DNA from: Cannabis sativa
Lineage: Eukaryota; Streptophyta; Magnoliopsida; Rosales; Cannabaceae
Assembly: GCF_029168945.1 (NCBI RefSeq)
Contig: NC_083603.1
Location: forward strand, 53,578,406 to 53,642,405
Direction of reading: 5' to 3'
Length of the DNA: 64,000 nt
Shown here: piece by piece, positions 35,892 through 47,462 of the stretch
Position numbering within the stretch: position 1 is the stretch's first letter
Layout: every line of letters begins with the position of its first letter
Position numbers and translations under genes: made by a program
The notes under the pieces: model-generated
What the model saw: the letters and a program-made list of their open reading frames with translations, nothing else
The model's database searches: none
What the model was told of the DNA's origin: nothing

Positions 35892-36568
35892 TCTAATTTC
35901 TATATATTTATATAAAGGAAAATACTAAAGAAAATGAGGGAACATCCTTCAATATTTTAATTTATTTTAAAAGAATTTTAATAAATTTAGTTTATCTTAT
36001 ATATTTGTAGATGTTGAGATGTATGACTTAGTAAGTTTTTTTATTATTATTATTTGTAAAAATCCCACGTGTATTAAGAACTACATTATTAGTATACTTC
36101 TATACTATAAACAAAATATTCTTACATTCATCTTGATTCGTCCAAAAATATATGAGTGATTGATAACTTGATCTTGCTCAGTTAATTATAATTTAATTTT
36201 TTATTATTATTTTATGTCATCAAATTAAATTTATATATTTATATAATATATCTATATATTTATAAGCCAAAAAATGTGAGTTAGCAACCTATTATTATTT
36301 TTTCCATATTTTTTATTCAATATTGGATATGCTTACCAAAAAAATTATATAAAATAATTAATTATAATTAATGATATAATAGAATCTAATTATATAATTA
36401 AATTAATAAATTTAAAATCAATTCTTTTATAGTAATTAATAATAATATAAACATGCATGAAAATATTATGTTTTAGATTATATCACTTATTATAAGTACA
36501 ATATATATTTATATATAAAGATTATAAAAGTTTAGAAACATCGCGCGAAGCACGACTTAGTTCCCTAG
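35892..36568 (+). mobile_element. Short Helitron-like element or terminal segment
   Basis: The segment begins A|TCTAATTTCTATATATTTA with TATAAAGGAAAAT following, the usual head of plant non-autonomous Helitrons. It ends at 36568 with a small hairpin followed by CCCTAG|T. Length 677 bp. It may be an independent element or the 3' part of the larger 31873-36568 unit. Confidence 0.5.
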
Positions 36569-37648
36569 TTATGTATATAAAATAAGTCATAACTTTTATT
36601 TAATGGAAACTAAGTGATAAATTGTATCGAATTTAATTTAATTTTTCATATAATTTTGTATGAAAAATTAGATGTGTACAAACGGGCGGATCCAACTCGT
36701 ATTACCAAATCCTGTTATTGTAATAGAAGCCAGACACAACCTGTATAACATGATATTAGGCTTGACCTCTCGAATTGTTATAAAAATTGATAAATTTATG
36801 AAAAACGTATCATATGGTTTCAAAATCGTTCTCATCACCGTATCTCACTTATTGTAGTTATTATTATATTTAAGGGTGTTGTTATTATCATATCTTACAT
36901 GTATAACATGAAGCTAGGCTTGACCCCGATATGTTCGTTGTATAAATAAAACAAATCAAACGATGAGTTAACTATTCACTTTTATAAATAAGTGAATCTA
37001 TAACATTTTTTTTATAAAAAAATATATCAAATAAAATTTATTAATTAATAATGAGAAAATAGATATAATTGTATCTAGTTCTCACACAACATAAAAATTT
37101 ATGAAAAAAATAATTGATAAATCTATAAAATATATGATTCAAACTAACAATAATAATAATTAGAAAATTATTAATTTTTAGATTTATACTAATAAAAATT
37201 AAAAATGAGAGAATTAAGGAGAGAAGAAAAAAAATAATTTAGAGAGATTTTAGGGTGGTATGTCACCGGCTCATATCTCTCCTTTATATGGATAAATATA
37301 TAGAATATAGATATATTAATATTATTATTATTATATATATTAATTAATATATATGAAATTAATAAAAAATTAAAGAAAATAAAGAATTAAGGAGAAAAAA
37401 GAAAGATGACTTTAAAGCATTTTTAGACCGCCACGTCACTGCCTCAAACTTCTCCTTTATATATATAGATTATTTGATTATTAATTAAGAATATTCTAAA
37501 ATAATGTAATGCACTTTTAAAGAACTTAAACTAAGAAATTCAATGCAAGTAATTAACCAAAAAATGAAAATTAATCATAAGATAGAGAATATTTAAAATC
37601 AGAAAAACAGAAAATAATATCAAGACAGAAGCTTTATTCGATCAAGAG
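36569..37648 (-). other. AT-rich DNA with two inverted Helitron-type heads
   Basis: No gene. Two minus-oriented heads are visible: one ending at 37469 (sense TCTATATATATAAAGGAGAA, then GTGACGTGGCGG), the other at about 37311 (sense TCTATATTCTATATATTTAT, then GGTGACATACCACC). Both have the A|TC context. Their 3' ends were not found with confidence. The inverted CTAG end at 31826 is a candidate. Sequence at 36670-36770 and 36900-36950 has a repeated GGCTTGACC phrase. Confidence 0.5.
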
Positions 37649-38249
37649 TGTTATAGTGAGATTTTTCTCACCTAGAAACTCGAGACCGGAATCCTATTAG
37701 AAAGACATGTGTACTCACTTTCCTCGAGGAAAGCTGAGATGTCGATGAGAGACCTCTCAGGTATAAACCTCGTCTGAACCAAACTCAACGAGATGATGCG
37801 AATATGACTAAGTCTAATCGCATTCATATGGCTCACGTTATGTAGGACCAAGGAACGTTTTATAAACTCACATGCATCAGGATATATGCGAGTATCACCG
37901 TGATCCTCCTGCGAAAACATAGAGATCAATTCTCCATATTACGAGCTGGTCCCATTGACCCAACTACCCTGATAAATCGATATAGACTCGCATGTTTTAG
38001 TTCTATCAGCTTGTTATAAGATGTCCATATAAGGGACTCCAAGAGGACGCAGACATCCTAGACTCGACTTATCTCGAATGCATCATAAGCCTGCGAGCTT
38101 ATGAAAGAATATGAACAGTCAACTCGCACTATAAAAGTCGCATACGTTGAATTAAACTGGAAACTATTCTTCATTTATTATGTTTACGTTTTTTAGTTTA
38201 ATTATTGTAATTCAATGTATGAATGGATTTATAATGAATTCAATCCTTG
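37649..38249 (+). repeat. LTR-B-related LTR fragment
   Basis: Starts TGTTATAGTGAG and follows LTR-B (CACCTAGAAACTCGAGACC, AACCAAACTC, GATGATGCGA, AAGCCTGCGAGCTTATG) with clear divergence, so it is a related subfamily. It lacks the 3' third of LTR-B. LTR-D-like sequence begins at about 38250. It is in plus orientation and so is not the 3' LTR of minus-strand gypsy-2. Confidence 0.7.
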
Positions 38250-39928
38250 TGTAAATGATAGGACACTTACTTAGGGTAATTAATAAGGCTTCATTGAATG
38301 ATCATAAAACGTAATTTATTAATTACGGAGATTATATTAGGTTATGTGTGTATCGAGGATACCATTTTTGAAATAAACAAATATTTTATCGGGCCTAACG
38401 ACTGTGGAAATTTAGCATTATGGTCAGAAATGTCACGACATTAATGGGAGAATTATTCTGAGGATATTTCGGGCTAGTTTAGAATTTTAGAATATCAGTT
38501 TGGTGGATTAGTAAAATTACCAAAATGCCCCTAGGTTATTTTAAAGTTTAATTTTTCATTGGGGGTAAATTAGTCAATCTCTAGTTTTTTGTCCCTTTTA
38601 TTTTATGGGCTGATTAAAAAAGAAAAAAAAATAAAACCCTATTTAAGGGAAATAGCTTGCAAAGCAAGGAATCAAAAAAATAATAATAAAACAACAAGCT
38701 TCTCCTTCTCTTCTTCTCCTTCGAGCAAACCAAACCAGCCCACTTTGAGGATTTTCCTTCAGCCTCTACCTTCATTTCAAAGCAGGTTCTTGCCCCAACT
38801 CAACCTAGAAGAGCTTGAAGGTAAGTTCATAACCCTTTTTGGATTGAAAACTCAAGGTTCTAAGTTGGTTTTGAGGTAGGGTTTTGCTCTTTAGTTGCTG
38901 TAAGAATTAAACTGAGTTTGGATTGTGTTTGGCTAGATTTTTGAGTATGTTAGAGGTTGTTTGAGCTTGTATTAGTTGGGTGTAGGGGCTGGTTGAATTG
39001 ATTAAATTACATGAGGTTAAAAATTGTGCTTTCTTCACTTTAAAGTGTGATTTTGAGCAAATTGATAAGTTGTGATGAATTAGTTGTTTGGTTATGTTAT
39101 ATTTGCTATATTAAACTGTTTTGGAATGTTGGAACAGGTTTGGTGGACGTTAGATCGGTTTTTGGGGTGAAAAACCAGAAATCACCATGGCTGCCCTGGA
39201 AAAACTGGTCGACCGGTTTTTCAGGCTACTGGCAAACTGGTCGACCGGTTTGGCCAGCATGGGAGGGATTTTGGGTTTTTCTCCTCAAGTCCGATCTGAT
39301 TCGCAGTATCTTCCAGAGTGAAATTCGGGGTGTTTTAGAGATGTTTAAGTTAGTTTGATCCGGAGGAAAATAGGGTGTGTCCGATTATGAGAATTAGAGG
39401 TTATTATCAGAAATTTGATTAAGGTTTTTATTGAGTTTTGGTTGTCGTGACATAGGACCAGGATCGCCTAGCTTATTTTCCTCTCAGGTCGGCTCGTACA
39501 CTTGAGTTCTGAACTAAGGTAAGAAAAGTGGTAAGCATCGTATGTGGCTAAATATTAATGGTTGAATGGTTATGGCCTTGATTATTATCAAGACTTTGAT
39601 TAGATAATTGTTAAGCCTAGGTTATGAACTAGGGTTGGAAACGGTTAATACCGTTACGAGTAATTATTCTTGAAACCGTGGTTAGGTTTCTTACTTATCG
39701 TTTGCTTTATCGGGCAACGATAGTGACATATTATCTTTTACTTATCTTTTGAAAATAGGGGGTCCCCATAGTTCTCATTAATTATCTTTTACTATAAAGA
39801 AGTTTTTATATGTTTGGCTTTAATTATCAAAATTTAATTACCCACACTTTTGGTATAATTATATAATATTTAATTAGGAATTTATAAAATCACACACATG
39901 TGGCGTCCCTGTTGGAGAGGGCGTTACA
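38250..39928 (+). mobile_element. LTR-D, probable solo LTR of a family related to LTR-C
   Basis: About 1.68 kb starting near TGTAAATGATAGG and ending GGGCGTTACA. The TGTAA...TTACA ends, a gene-like CT-rich leader (38700-38770) and a GGTCGACCGGTT palindrome pair (39206-39218, 39240-39252) recall LTR-C. Flanks CCTTG (left) and AGACC (right) do not match, so the left boundary is uncertain or the copy is truncated. Small frames at 38589-38879 and 39047-39358 have no recognisable product. Confidence 0.55.
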
Positions 39929-41547
39929 AGACCAATATGAAGACCTGTAATCTTCTCATAAGCAATCAATCTATGTTCGACTATAAGAATCAAAAGTATT
40001 CTAAGTGGCAGCAAGTCCCAATTCTAACTAACGAGGAAGATAGAGACTATGTTGCTCGCATCCATTTCTTGAAGAATGCACCCCCTCGAGAAGCTGAAGA
40101 GGAAGCATCCCGAGGTAATGATTGCGGATGGTCTCCTCCTGTACTTAGTTTTGAGCGTACCTCGCTAGTTAAGTTTAAGGATAGCCAGTATACTTCTATA
40201 TTTGGGATCGTTTTTGTGTAGACTGCATAAGTCATAGGTATGACAGTTGGTATCTTCAATATCATGTCCAATTAAATTGTAATAGTTCCTACTTTGTAAT
40301 TGCCGAACAATATGGTACTAACTTGGATAGAGCGAGCCATCCAGACTTTGATTGGGATATGTCTCTAATTAACCCTTATGACATATATATATGATTACTG
40401 GCTCTAGGGAGTTTAGTACATATTGTAGTTCTTTCTCCTCGTTTGATGATTATGGTAAATTCTCTTAAGTGGGAGTTTATTCCCCAGTTTTTTCTTATTT
40501 ATTTTGAACAAGTGTTAACTCATTTCTTTTTTTGCTTGCAGATATGGACTTCGAGAGTCTTGTTAATGCCTCGGGAAAAAAGGGAAAGAAAAGAATTGCT
40601 GCAACTGAGGCTTCATTGGGAGAAAATCCAGAACCTGTGAAGAGATCGAGAAAAACCACGACAAACAGAAAGCGTGCCACACAACAAATTATTATCGAGC
40701 CAACTGAGGATCAAGTTCATTCCCCGATCCTAGCTACTGAAGGTACTGAAGAACATGTCTTAGGATCTGTTCACCAAGTCAAATTCTCAGATCCAGAGCC
40801 CGAGATGGTCTTTTCGGAGCCCTCCTGTCCTTTACCACGAGATGCGAGAATTACCGGCTCGTAGGTTTGCTCACAATATGCCACCTCAAGTTGGCGTCAT
40901 TTCAAATCCTTCCAATCAGGTGATTGGGATTTGATCAATAATGGCAACTTTAAGGAGTTATTTGAGAGAAGCTTGAACCTCAATCTCTCGGTTAGATCCT
41001 TTCTTACTGTCCTATTTTATTTTATGTTCCTATCTTTCTTTTGACTTTAATTTTACTGTAGGCCTCTTTGCTATCTCACATGGCACACGAGAGAGGCCTT
41101 CAAAAGATTAAACAGTTGGAATTTGAGCTTCGCAGATCCATCGAACAACGTGAAGTTATTGCAAAGCAATAGAATGATGCCTAGGCTGAGAACACCAGAT
41201 TGATGAAAGAGGTCGAGGAACAAAAGAGAAACCATAAGGCTGAGCTTGAAGGTGCTCAAAAGGAAGCCAAGGATCATCGCGAAGCCCACCAAAAAATTCA
41301 GGAAGAACTCAATGAAGCCAATAAAAAGCTTGAGGGTGTAGAGGCCAATGCCAAAGATAGGTGCAATATAGTCACAAAATGCTCTATCTATAGAGCTTGG
41401 TTAACCAATCCCAATATGGATTTGAGCTTCCTGGAGAGTGGTGGTGCGGAGATGCTGGCTTATTGCGAGCAGACCAAGAAAGATGAAGTTGTGGATAGCG
41501 ATGAGGAAGAAGAAGAAGAGGAACTATCAAAGTCTCCAACCATGTAG
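39929..41547 (+). pseudogene. Gypsy-2 antisense aORF (C-terminal half, intron-like gaps)
   Basis: Antisense to gypsy-2 pol and homologous in layout to the gypsy-1 gene at 15988-17213. Piece 1 (39929-40221) reads KYSKWQQVPILTNEEDRDYV. Piece 2 (40541-40864) follows an acceptor-like TTTTTGCTTGCAG and reads MDFESLVNASGKKGKKR, then an acidic/Pro region. Piece 3 follows a second acceptor-like TTTTACTGTAG at 41051-41061 and encodes ASLLSHMAHERGLQKIKQ. Piece 4 (41200-41547) is a Lys/Glu coiled coil ending in a run of about eight acidic residues and SKSPTM, then a stop. The N-terminal gypsy-type transposon domain is missing, lost at 39928. Intron assignments are by inspection only. Confidence 0.65.
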
Positions 41548-41987
41548 GCTTGGTTTTTATTTTAGATATTTTATTTAGAAATATGGCCATTTGGTCAAGA
41601 TAATGGTTGCCCCTAGTGGCATTTTGTAAAAACCTTTTCATTGTTGGATGGCCAACTTTGCTTATTTATATATTTACTTTTTATGCCTCGTATCTTGCCT
41701 TTTGAGTTTAAATATGTTTGTTTACTGCATTTTATTTCACAATCCAAACATCTATATCTCAATTTAAGATACTTTGGGTTGAATGCATTTCCACTGCTAT
41801 TTTCTTAGAGATATACAAGTAGTTATTAATCTACCATTTTTTTGTGAGCAATTCTAATCTACTTAATTCATCTCAGGAACTATTCTGAATATCTTTTGAT
41901 TGCTCATATGAATTGTTAATCCTCTATTCATATTTTAGCTTAAGTATTATTTTTCAAGGTTTATTTGTGCCTCGTTTATAATACATG
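41548..41987. other. Gypsy-2 spacer after antisense gene
   Basis: About 440 bp, AT-rich, corresponding to the intergenic spacer between the convergent aORF and pol. It continues at 58085-58440 on the far side of the nested insertions. I see no gene in it. Confidence 0.55.
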
Positions 41988-42607
41988 CCTGATGTAAAGA
42001 CCGCTTAGTTCAAATTTAGAAATTAGCAGATAATTAGGGTTTAATTATGAAAATTATTTATTGATATTTAAATAATTATTTTCATTGATTTATTTGAATT
42101 CAGAATGCATTTTTATGTCATATAGTAAAATTTCATAATTTTGCATTCTCGGTGCCCAGCAACATGGAACGCGGTGTAAGGCTCATTAGAATCACAATTT
42201 AGTATTTCTAGTTTAGCGGGGCGGTATTGTTAGACATTGGGAATATCGGGATTAGTCGGGAATTTAGAATTTTCCCAAACTACCCTTAAGTGCTTTTTAA
42301 CCCTTTTAGTGTGGGAGGGGCAAAATGGTCATTTTGCCCCATAAGCTTTTGTCCTTTAGTGGACTTAGTATTAGATGATTATTTGGTTTATTATATGTTG
42401 TGTTGGCTGAAATAAGTAAATAAAACCATTTTTATCTCTCATTTTACAAAATTAGAAAATTTGGAAAATAAGGAAAAGCTTTCTCTCTTCACTCTCTCTC
42501 TCTCTCTCAAAAATCCTAGGGGAGCTGGGTTTTGGGGTTTTTCTTTGCAATTCAGCTAGTTCTTGTAAGGAAAGTGGCAGTCTCAAGTGTTGGGTATGAT
42601 CTCTAGC

Positions 42608-44500
42608 TGTTGGAAATTATTTTACCAGGATCTTAGATCTACTCACAAGTATGTTGATTAACACCCTAAATATGAACTTCTAAAACAATTATGAAATAAA
42701 CACATATAAAGTATTAGAAACCTTACATTGGGTGCAGCGGAATAATATGACTCCTTCCGTTCAGATCTCTAACCCTTGTATCCTTTCTGTCCCAGAGTAT
42801 TATCAAGATCTGAACCTGGATCTCTTTCTCTCCTTCTTTAGTGTTGAAACTCCTTCTTGTTGAAAGTCTTTCTTCACGATCTTCCTCACTATGATTGAGG
42901 TATCACTTGCTGTGTGTGGGCACTACTCTAATCACTAAGTGTCTCGAAATCTCAAGGAAGAAGAGAGAGAAAGAAGTGGCGGCTAAGGTTTAGAGAGAGA
43001 AGGCTCAGGTTTTTCTCTGAATGAAAAAGTGTAATTTTTCTGAAGCCTTCACTATCTATTTATAGCATTCCACTAGGGTTAGGTTTGAATTATTTGGCAT
43101 TAAAATAATGAAAATATCAGATGTAAAACCCTACAAAAGTGGCCGGCCCTAGGCAATGTGGATATGGGCCTCACTTTTTGCAATTTTGCAGTTTTATCAT
43201 ATCTGCATCTCATTTTCTCAAAAACGCCAATTTTCTAATTCAACCATTTAAATGCCAATTCTAATTATTTAATAACTACAAATAATTATTAAATAATATT
43301 GTCATTTATCATATTTATTAATTGAACCATACAAAGTATCATAATTAACAAATATGCCCCTATAAACTCTTTCTTTACAATTTCGCCCTTACTTAGTGAA
43401 AAATTCACAAATAGACATAGTCTAATTTGAGAATTATAATTGATTAATCAAAACCAATTACATGAGTCTTACAAGCAATATTATCTCAACTAGTGGGGGG
43501 ACCATGGGTCTATATAACCGAGCTTCCAATAAGTAGATCAAGAATTTAGCACTAAAATTCACTAACTTATTAATTCTTCGTTGAATCCACGCATAGAACT
43601 TAGAATTGCACTCTCAGTATATAGAATGCTCTATATGTTCCACCATATAGACACATCATTAGTTATCCATTGTTATAATCCTAATTTGATCAATGATCCT
43701 CTATATGAATGATCTACACTGTAAAGGGATTAGATTACCGTTACACCCTACTATGTATTTTATCCTTAAAACACTTGACCCCGTATAAATGATATTTCAG
43801 CTTATGTGAAATGAGTACTCCACCATTTATTTTTGTTTGGTCAAGCTCGAAGGAGATCATCCTTTACTTACTATTCGCCAGATAGAAGCTATAGATTCCA
43901 TGTTTATGTTAGCGCTCCACTCAATTGCACTACCGTATTCCCAAAATGTACGTATCACCCTGACCTAAAAGTAGGCTTAACTAACAAATCAAAGAACATG
44001 AATAGCCTCTTGAGATTGAGCCTAATCATAATAGGATTAAGATCATTTGATCTAGGATCAACTAGGCGATATTGACTTGAATAGATATTACGGTAAGTTT
44101 AATAAATCTAAGTCAAAGTTCAATATCGGTCCCTTCTGATGCATACTCCATGCACCCAACCTGAGCTTTACTTTAACCAATGCCCTGGAAAGAACATAGC
44201 ATTTCTCCAAATGTAAGTAAACTCTGTTGTAGATTATCATATCAGTAAAATCATGTGTCTGATAAATCTAGGAAACTTTATTCACATAGTCATGTTTACT
44301 TTCCAAAGTGTTGACAACACAATAAACAGGATCAAGTATGTGAAAAGGGTTTCAAATGAATTTAAATCAAATAGACAAGCAATTGATAAGGTGAACCAAA
44401 ACATACACAAATGAATGAAAAATACTTCTGTTTCTTTATTGATGTTGAATAAAATGGATTACATTGAAATGAAGTTTTATTTAGGGCATAAAACCCAACA
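42608..44500 (-). mobile_element. Solo LTR-A, minus strand, TSD CTAGC
   Basis: A 1893-bp full LTR-A with both termini (TGTTGGAAAT and ACCCAACA on the + strand), flanked by perfect CTAGC duplications (42603-42607 and 44501-44505). It has no polypurine tract or primer-binding site at either edge. A segment at about 44362-44470 (AATCAAATAGACAAGC ... GAAATGAAG) differs from the other minus copies and resembles the plus-strand LTR (45198-45325) in reverse, so it is a mosaic of the two LTR subfamilies. Confidence 0.92.
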
Positions 44501-45181
44501 CTAGCAACTTTCTTTTAATTTCTTATTTTTAAAGAGAGTGAATATTGCATGTTTTGATGTTTTGCTTATTGTTCTTGTTGCTGTGATTGGGTTATGATTT
44601 CTGTAGTTAAAGTATGTTTAATTGAATGGATTGGAATAGGTTTTGATGCATGCTAGTTGGTTTTAACTAAGTTTGGAATTTTAAACTCAAAACTTTGGTT
44701 TTTATGGTAAAATGATGAATTAGTTACTGTAGTTGTTTATTGTTATATTCAGAAGCTTAGATATGAGTTTTTATGTTGTTTAATGCATGAATTAGGGGTT
44801 GTTTGAAGGGTTAGTCAAGTTTTGAGTTTTTGAACTCAATCTTGAACCTTCAATGGTGAAATTCTTTTCTATGATTGAAGCTTGGTTTTATGATTTGGTT
44901 TATGTTCATTGGGGTCTAATTAGCAGGTCTGGAAGGTTGAAGTTTGGGGTTTAATTGGTTGAGAAATGGAATTTTGAAAAATTCCTGCACTGAATTGGAA
45001 TTCCGGTTCAGGGAGGCTTGTAGGAACCGGTCGACCGGTTGGGGCTTCCAGGAATTTTTCCAGAACCGGAATTCCAGTTGTAGAACCGGTCTACCGATAG
45101 GGGAAAATTTAGGAACCCTAGTTCTTCCCATTTTTGTGTTATTTAGGGTATTGCCATGTTATTTATCGATAGGGAAACTTC

Positions 45182-47059
45182 TGTTGGGTTTTATGCCCTA
45201 AATAAAACTCTGTTTCAATGTAATCCAGATTATTAAATATCAATAAAGTAACAGAAGTAATTTTTCATTCACTTGTGTGTGTTTTGGTTCACTTAATCAA
45301 TTGCTTGTCTATTTGATTTATAAATTCATCCAAACTCCTTTTCACATACTTGATCATGTTTATTGTGTTGTCAACGCAGTGGAAAATAAACATGACTATG
45401 TGAATAAAGTATTCCTAGATTTATCAGAACACTGGGTTTTACTGATATGACAATCTACAACAGAGTTTACTTACATTTGGAGAAATGTTATGTTCTTTCC
45501 AGAACATAGGTTAAAGTAAAGCTCAGGTTGGATGCATGGAGTATGCATTGGAATGGAACGATATTGAACTTTGAATTAGATTTTGAAACTTACCGTAAAC
45601 ATCTATTCAATTCAATATCATAAGTTGATCCTAGATCACATGATCGAAATCCTGATATGGTTAGGCTTAATTTCAAGAGTATTATTCGTGTTCTTTGATT
45701 TGTTAGTTAAGCCTAATTTTTAGTCTGGGCAATACATACATTTTGGGAACACGGTAGTGCGATTGAGTGGGAGCGCTAACATAAATATGGAATCTATAGC
45801 TTCTATCTGGCGAATAGTAAGCAAAGGGTGATTTCCTTCGAGCTTAACCAAACGAGATAAATGATTGAGTACTCATTTCACTTAGTTGAAATATCATTTA
45901 TACAGGGTTAAGTGTTTTAAGGATAAAATACATTGTAGGGTGTTACGGTAATTTAGTCCCTTTACAGTGTAAATCATCCATATAGAGGATCATTGATCAC
46001 ATTAGGATTATAACAATGGATAACTAATAATGTGTCTATATGGTGGAACATATAGAGCATTCTATATACTGAGAGTGCAATTCTGAGTTCTATGTGTGGA
46101 TTCAACGAAGAATTAATAAGTCAGTGAATTTAAGTGGTAAATTCTAGATCTGCTTATTGGAAGCTCGGATATATAGACCCATGGTCCCTTCACTAGTTGA
46201 GATGATATTACTTGTAAGACTCATTTAATTGATTTTAATTAATCAAGTAAAAATTCTCAAGATAGACTTGTCTATTTGAGAATTTATCACTTATTAAGGG
46301 CAAAACAGTAAATAGAGATTTTGAAGGGCATATTTATTAATTAGGAAACTTTAATTAGTTTCATTATTAATAAAATAAATGATAATATATTATTTGATAA
46401 TTAATTTTAATTATGAAATAATTAGATTTGTCATTTATGTGGTTGAACAATGGAATTGGCAGTTTTTGACAAAACAGGAAACTATCAGTGTAGGAAAAGG
46501 AAAGTTGGAAAAGTGGCAAGCCTTGTTTCCACAATGCCTAGGCCGGCCACTTAGCTTCCTTTTCTCTTTGATTTTTTCAATTCCAAATGTCAATCATAGC
46601 CCTGGGTGGTCTTCTATAAATAGAAGGCAAAGGCTTCAGAGTTGCATACAACTGTACAACCTTTTCACAACATTATTCTGAAAGAATTTTCTCTCAGAAA
46701 ATTCTCTCTGAGCCGCCACCCTCTCTCTCTCTCTTCCTTCACTGTTTCGAAATGTATAAGTGCTAGAGTAGTGCCCACACACATCAAGTAATACCTCAAT
46801 CATAGTGAGGAAGGTTGTGTAGAATTCAGAAACAGCAAAGAAGGACTATCGGGCTCAGATCTTGATTATACTCTGCTACAGAAAGGAATCAATGGTTAGA
46901 GATCTGAGTGGGAGGAGACATATATTCCGCTGCAATCACTGTAAGATTTCTGATACTCTTATGTGTTTAATTTCCTATCGTTTTAGAAGTTCATATTTAG
47001 GTTGTTAAATCAACATACTTGTGAGTAGATCTAAGATCCTGGTAAAATAACTTCCAACA
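45182..47059 (+). repeat. 5' LTR of plus-strand copia
   Basis: 1878 bp, TGTTGGG...CCAACA. The TATA box TATAAATAG is at 46615-46623. The downstream transcribed part is CT-rich (CTCTCTCTCTCT near 46725). It shares most sequence blocks with LTR-A of the minus-strand copies but is a distinct subfamily. Confidence 0.92.
46615..46623 (+). promoter_or_regulatory. TATA box in 5' LTR
   Basis: TATAAATAG in the position expected for the U3/R border, duplicated in the 3' LTR at 56671-56679. Transcription would start some 25-35 bases downstream. Confidence 0.65.
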
Positions 47060-47061
47060 AC

Positions 47062-47074
47062 TGGCACCAGAGCC
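47062..47074 (+). other. Primer-binding site of plus-strand copia
   Basis: TGGCACCAGAGCC two bases after the LTR end, matching the initiator-Met tRNA type site TGGTATCAGAGCC except for a two-base difference in the middle. Confidence 0.8.
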
Positions 47075-47329
47075 ATGGTAATTTATTTTCTTGCAAGAAA
47101 TTTTGACTTAAAACGATTTGCTTTTTTTTTTGGATGGTATCATGTTGCTTTGAGTGTCATGTTGATGTTTGATTGTTGTTTGTGAATTCTGAGAAAAATG
47201 GTTACTGTTCTGATTCTGTAATTATTTTTGTTGGATAGTTTGGAAAATTCTAAGCAATTTACTTTTTTACAGAACTCGATTTCGATTTAATTTGAATTAG
47301 TTATGAATTTTTGAAAATTGGGAAAATCG

Positions 47330-47462
47330 GGGTGACGAGCAACCTCATCACGCGCGCGGAATGGCTGCTTGCAGCCTTCCTGCGCCGTGATTTCTCGGCC
47401 AATCACCCAGGATACGCGCGCGGATGGCCATGCATGGCATGCCATCCGTACAGTTCATCCAA
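47330..47462 (+). other. GC-rich palindromic island in copia leader
   Basis: Located 270-400 bp after the primer-binding site. It contains GGCTGCTTGCAGCC (47363-47376), CACGCGCGCGG and ACGCGCGCGG runs, and a GGATGG ... CCATCC inverted pair around a GCATGGCATGCC core (about 47422-47447). Flanking leader is AT-rich. Positional and partial sequence equivalent of 25075-25252. Confidence 0.7.

Larger units (their letters stand above)
31930..36075 (+). repeat. Recurrent CCCACATGGTTTA-bearing unit
   Basis: A unit of roughly 270-290 bp recurs, each copy with a T-rich TTTTCACATTTTTTTATG part, a GTCCCACATGGTTTA phrase (about 32017, 32283, 34146, 34724, 35010 and a weak copy at 36063), a GGGTGATATACTTTTACATT part and an AAACTTAATCTTACCCAATT part. 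Copies at 34560-34900 and 34900-35160 are tandem. Others are interrupted by the captured gene piece and AT-rich DNA. This fits stepwise internal amplification in a Helitron-like element. Confidence 0.65.
31826..36568 (+). mobile_element. Helitron-like composite region
   Basis: A plus-oriented Helitron-type 5' end, A|TC followed by AATATAAATATATAAAGGA and GTGATGTGGCATC, is at 31873. A 3' end with an imperfect hairpin (TCGCGCGAAGCACGA, 36541-36555) ten bases before CTAG|T lies at 36565-36569. The left edge at 31826 also looks like an inverted 3' end (A|CTAG, then a TTGCGATTTGCGG patch). Between them lie repeated heads (31873, about 32125), a 58-bp tandem repeat, a captured exon and several copies of a CCCACATGGTTTA unit. 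No Rep/helicase coding is seen, so it is non-autonomous. Boundaries are tentative because termini of both orientations are mixed. Confidence 0.5.

Noticed and set aside
37649..38249. 3' LTR of gypsy-2
   Set aside because: It is in plus orientation (TGTTATAG at its left end) while gypsy-2 is on the minus strand.
38250..39928. Solo LTR-D with clean duplications
   Set aside because: The flanks CCTTG and AGACC do not match, so the left boundary is not established.
39898..41547. A host nuclear protein gene (basic and acidic, coiled coil)
   Set aside because: Layout and acceptor sites match the antisense gene of gypsy-1, and it lies in gypsy-2, so it belongs to the transposon.
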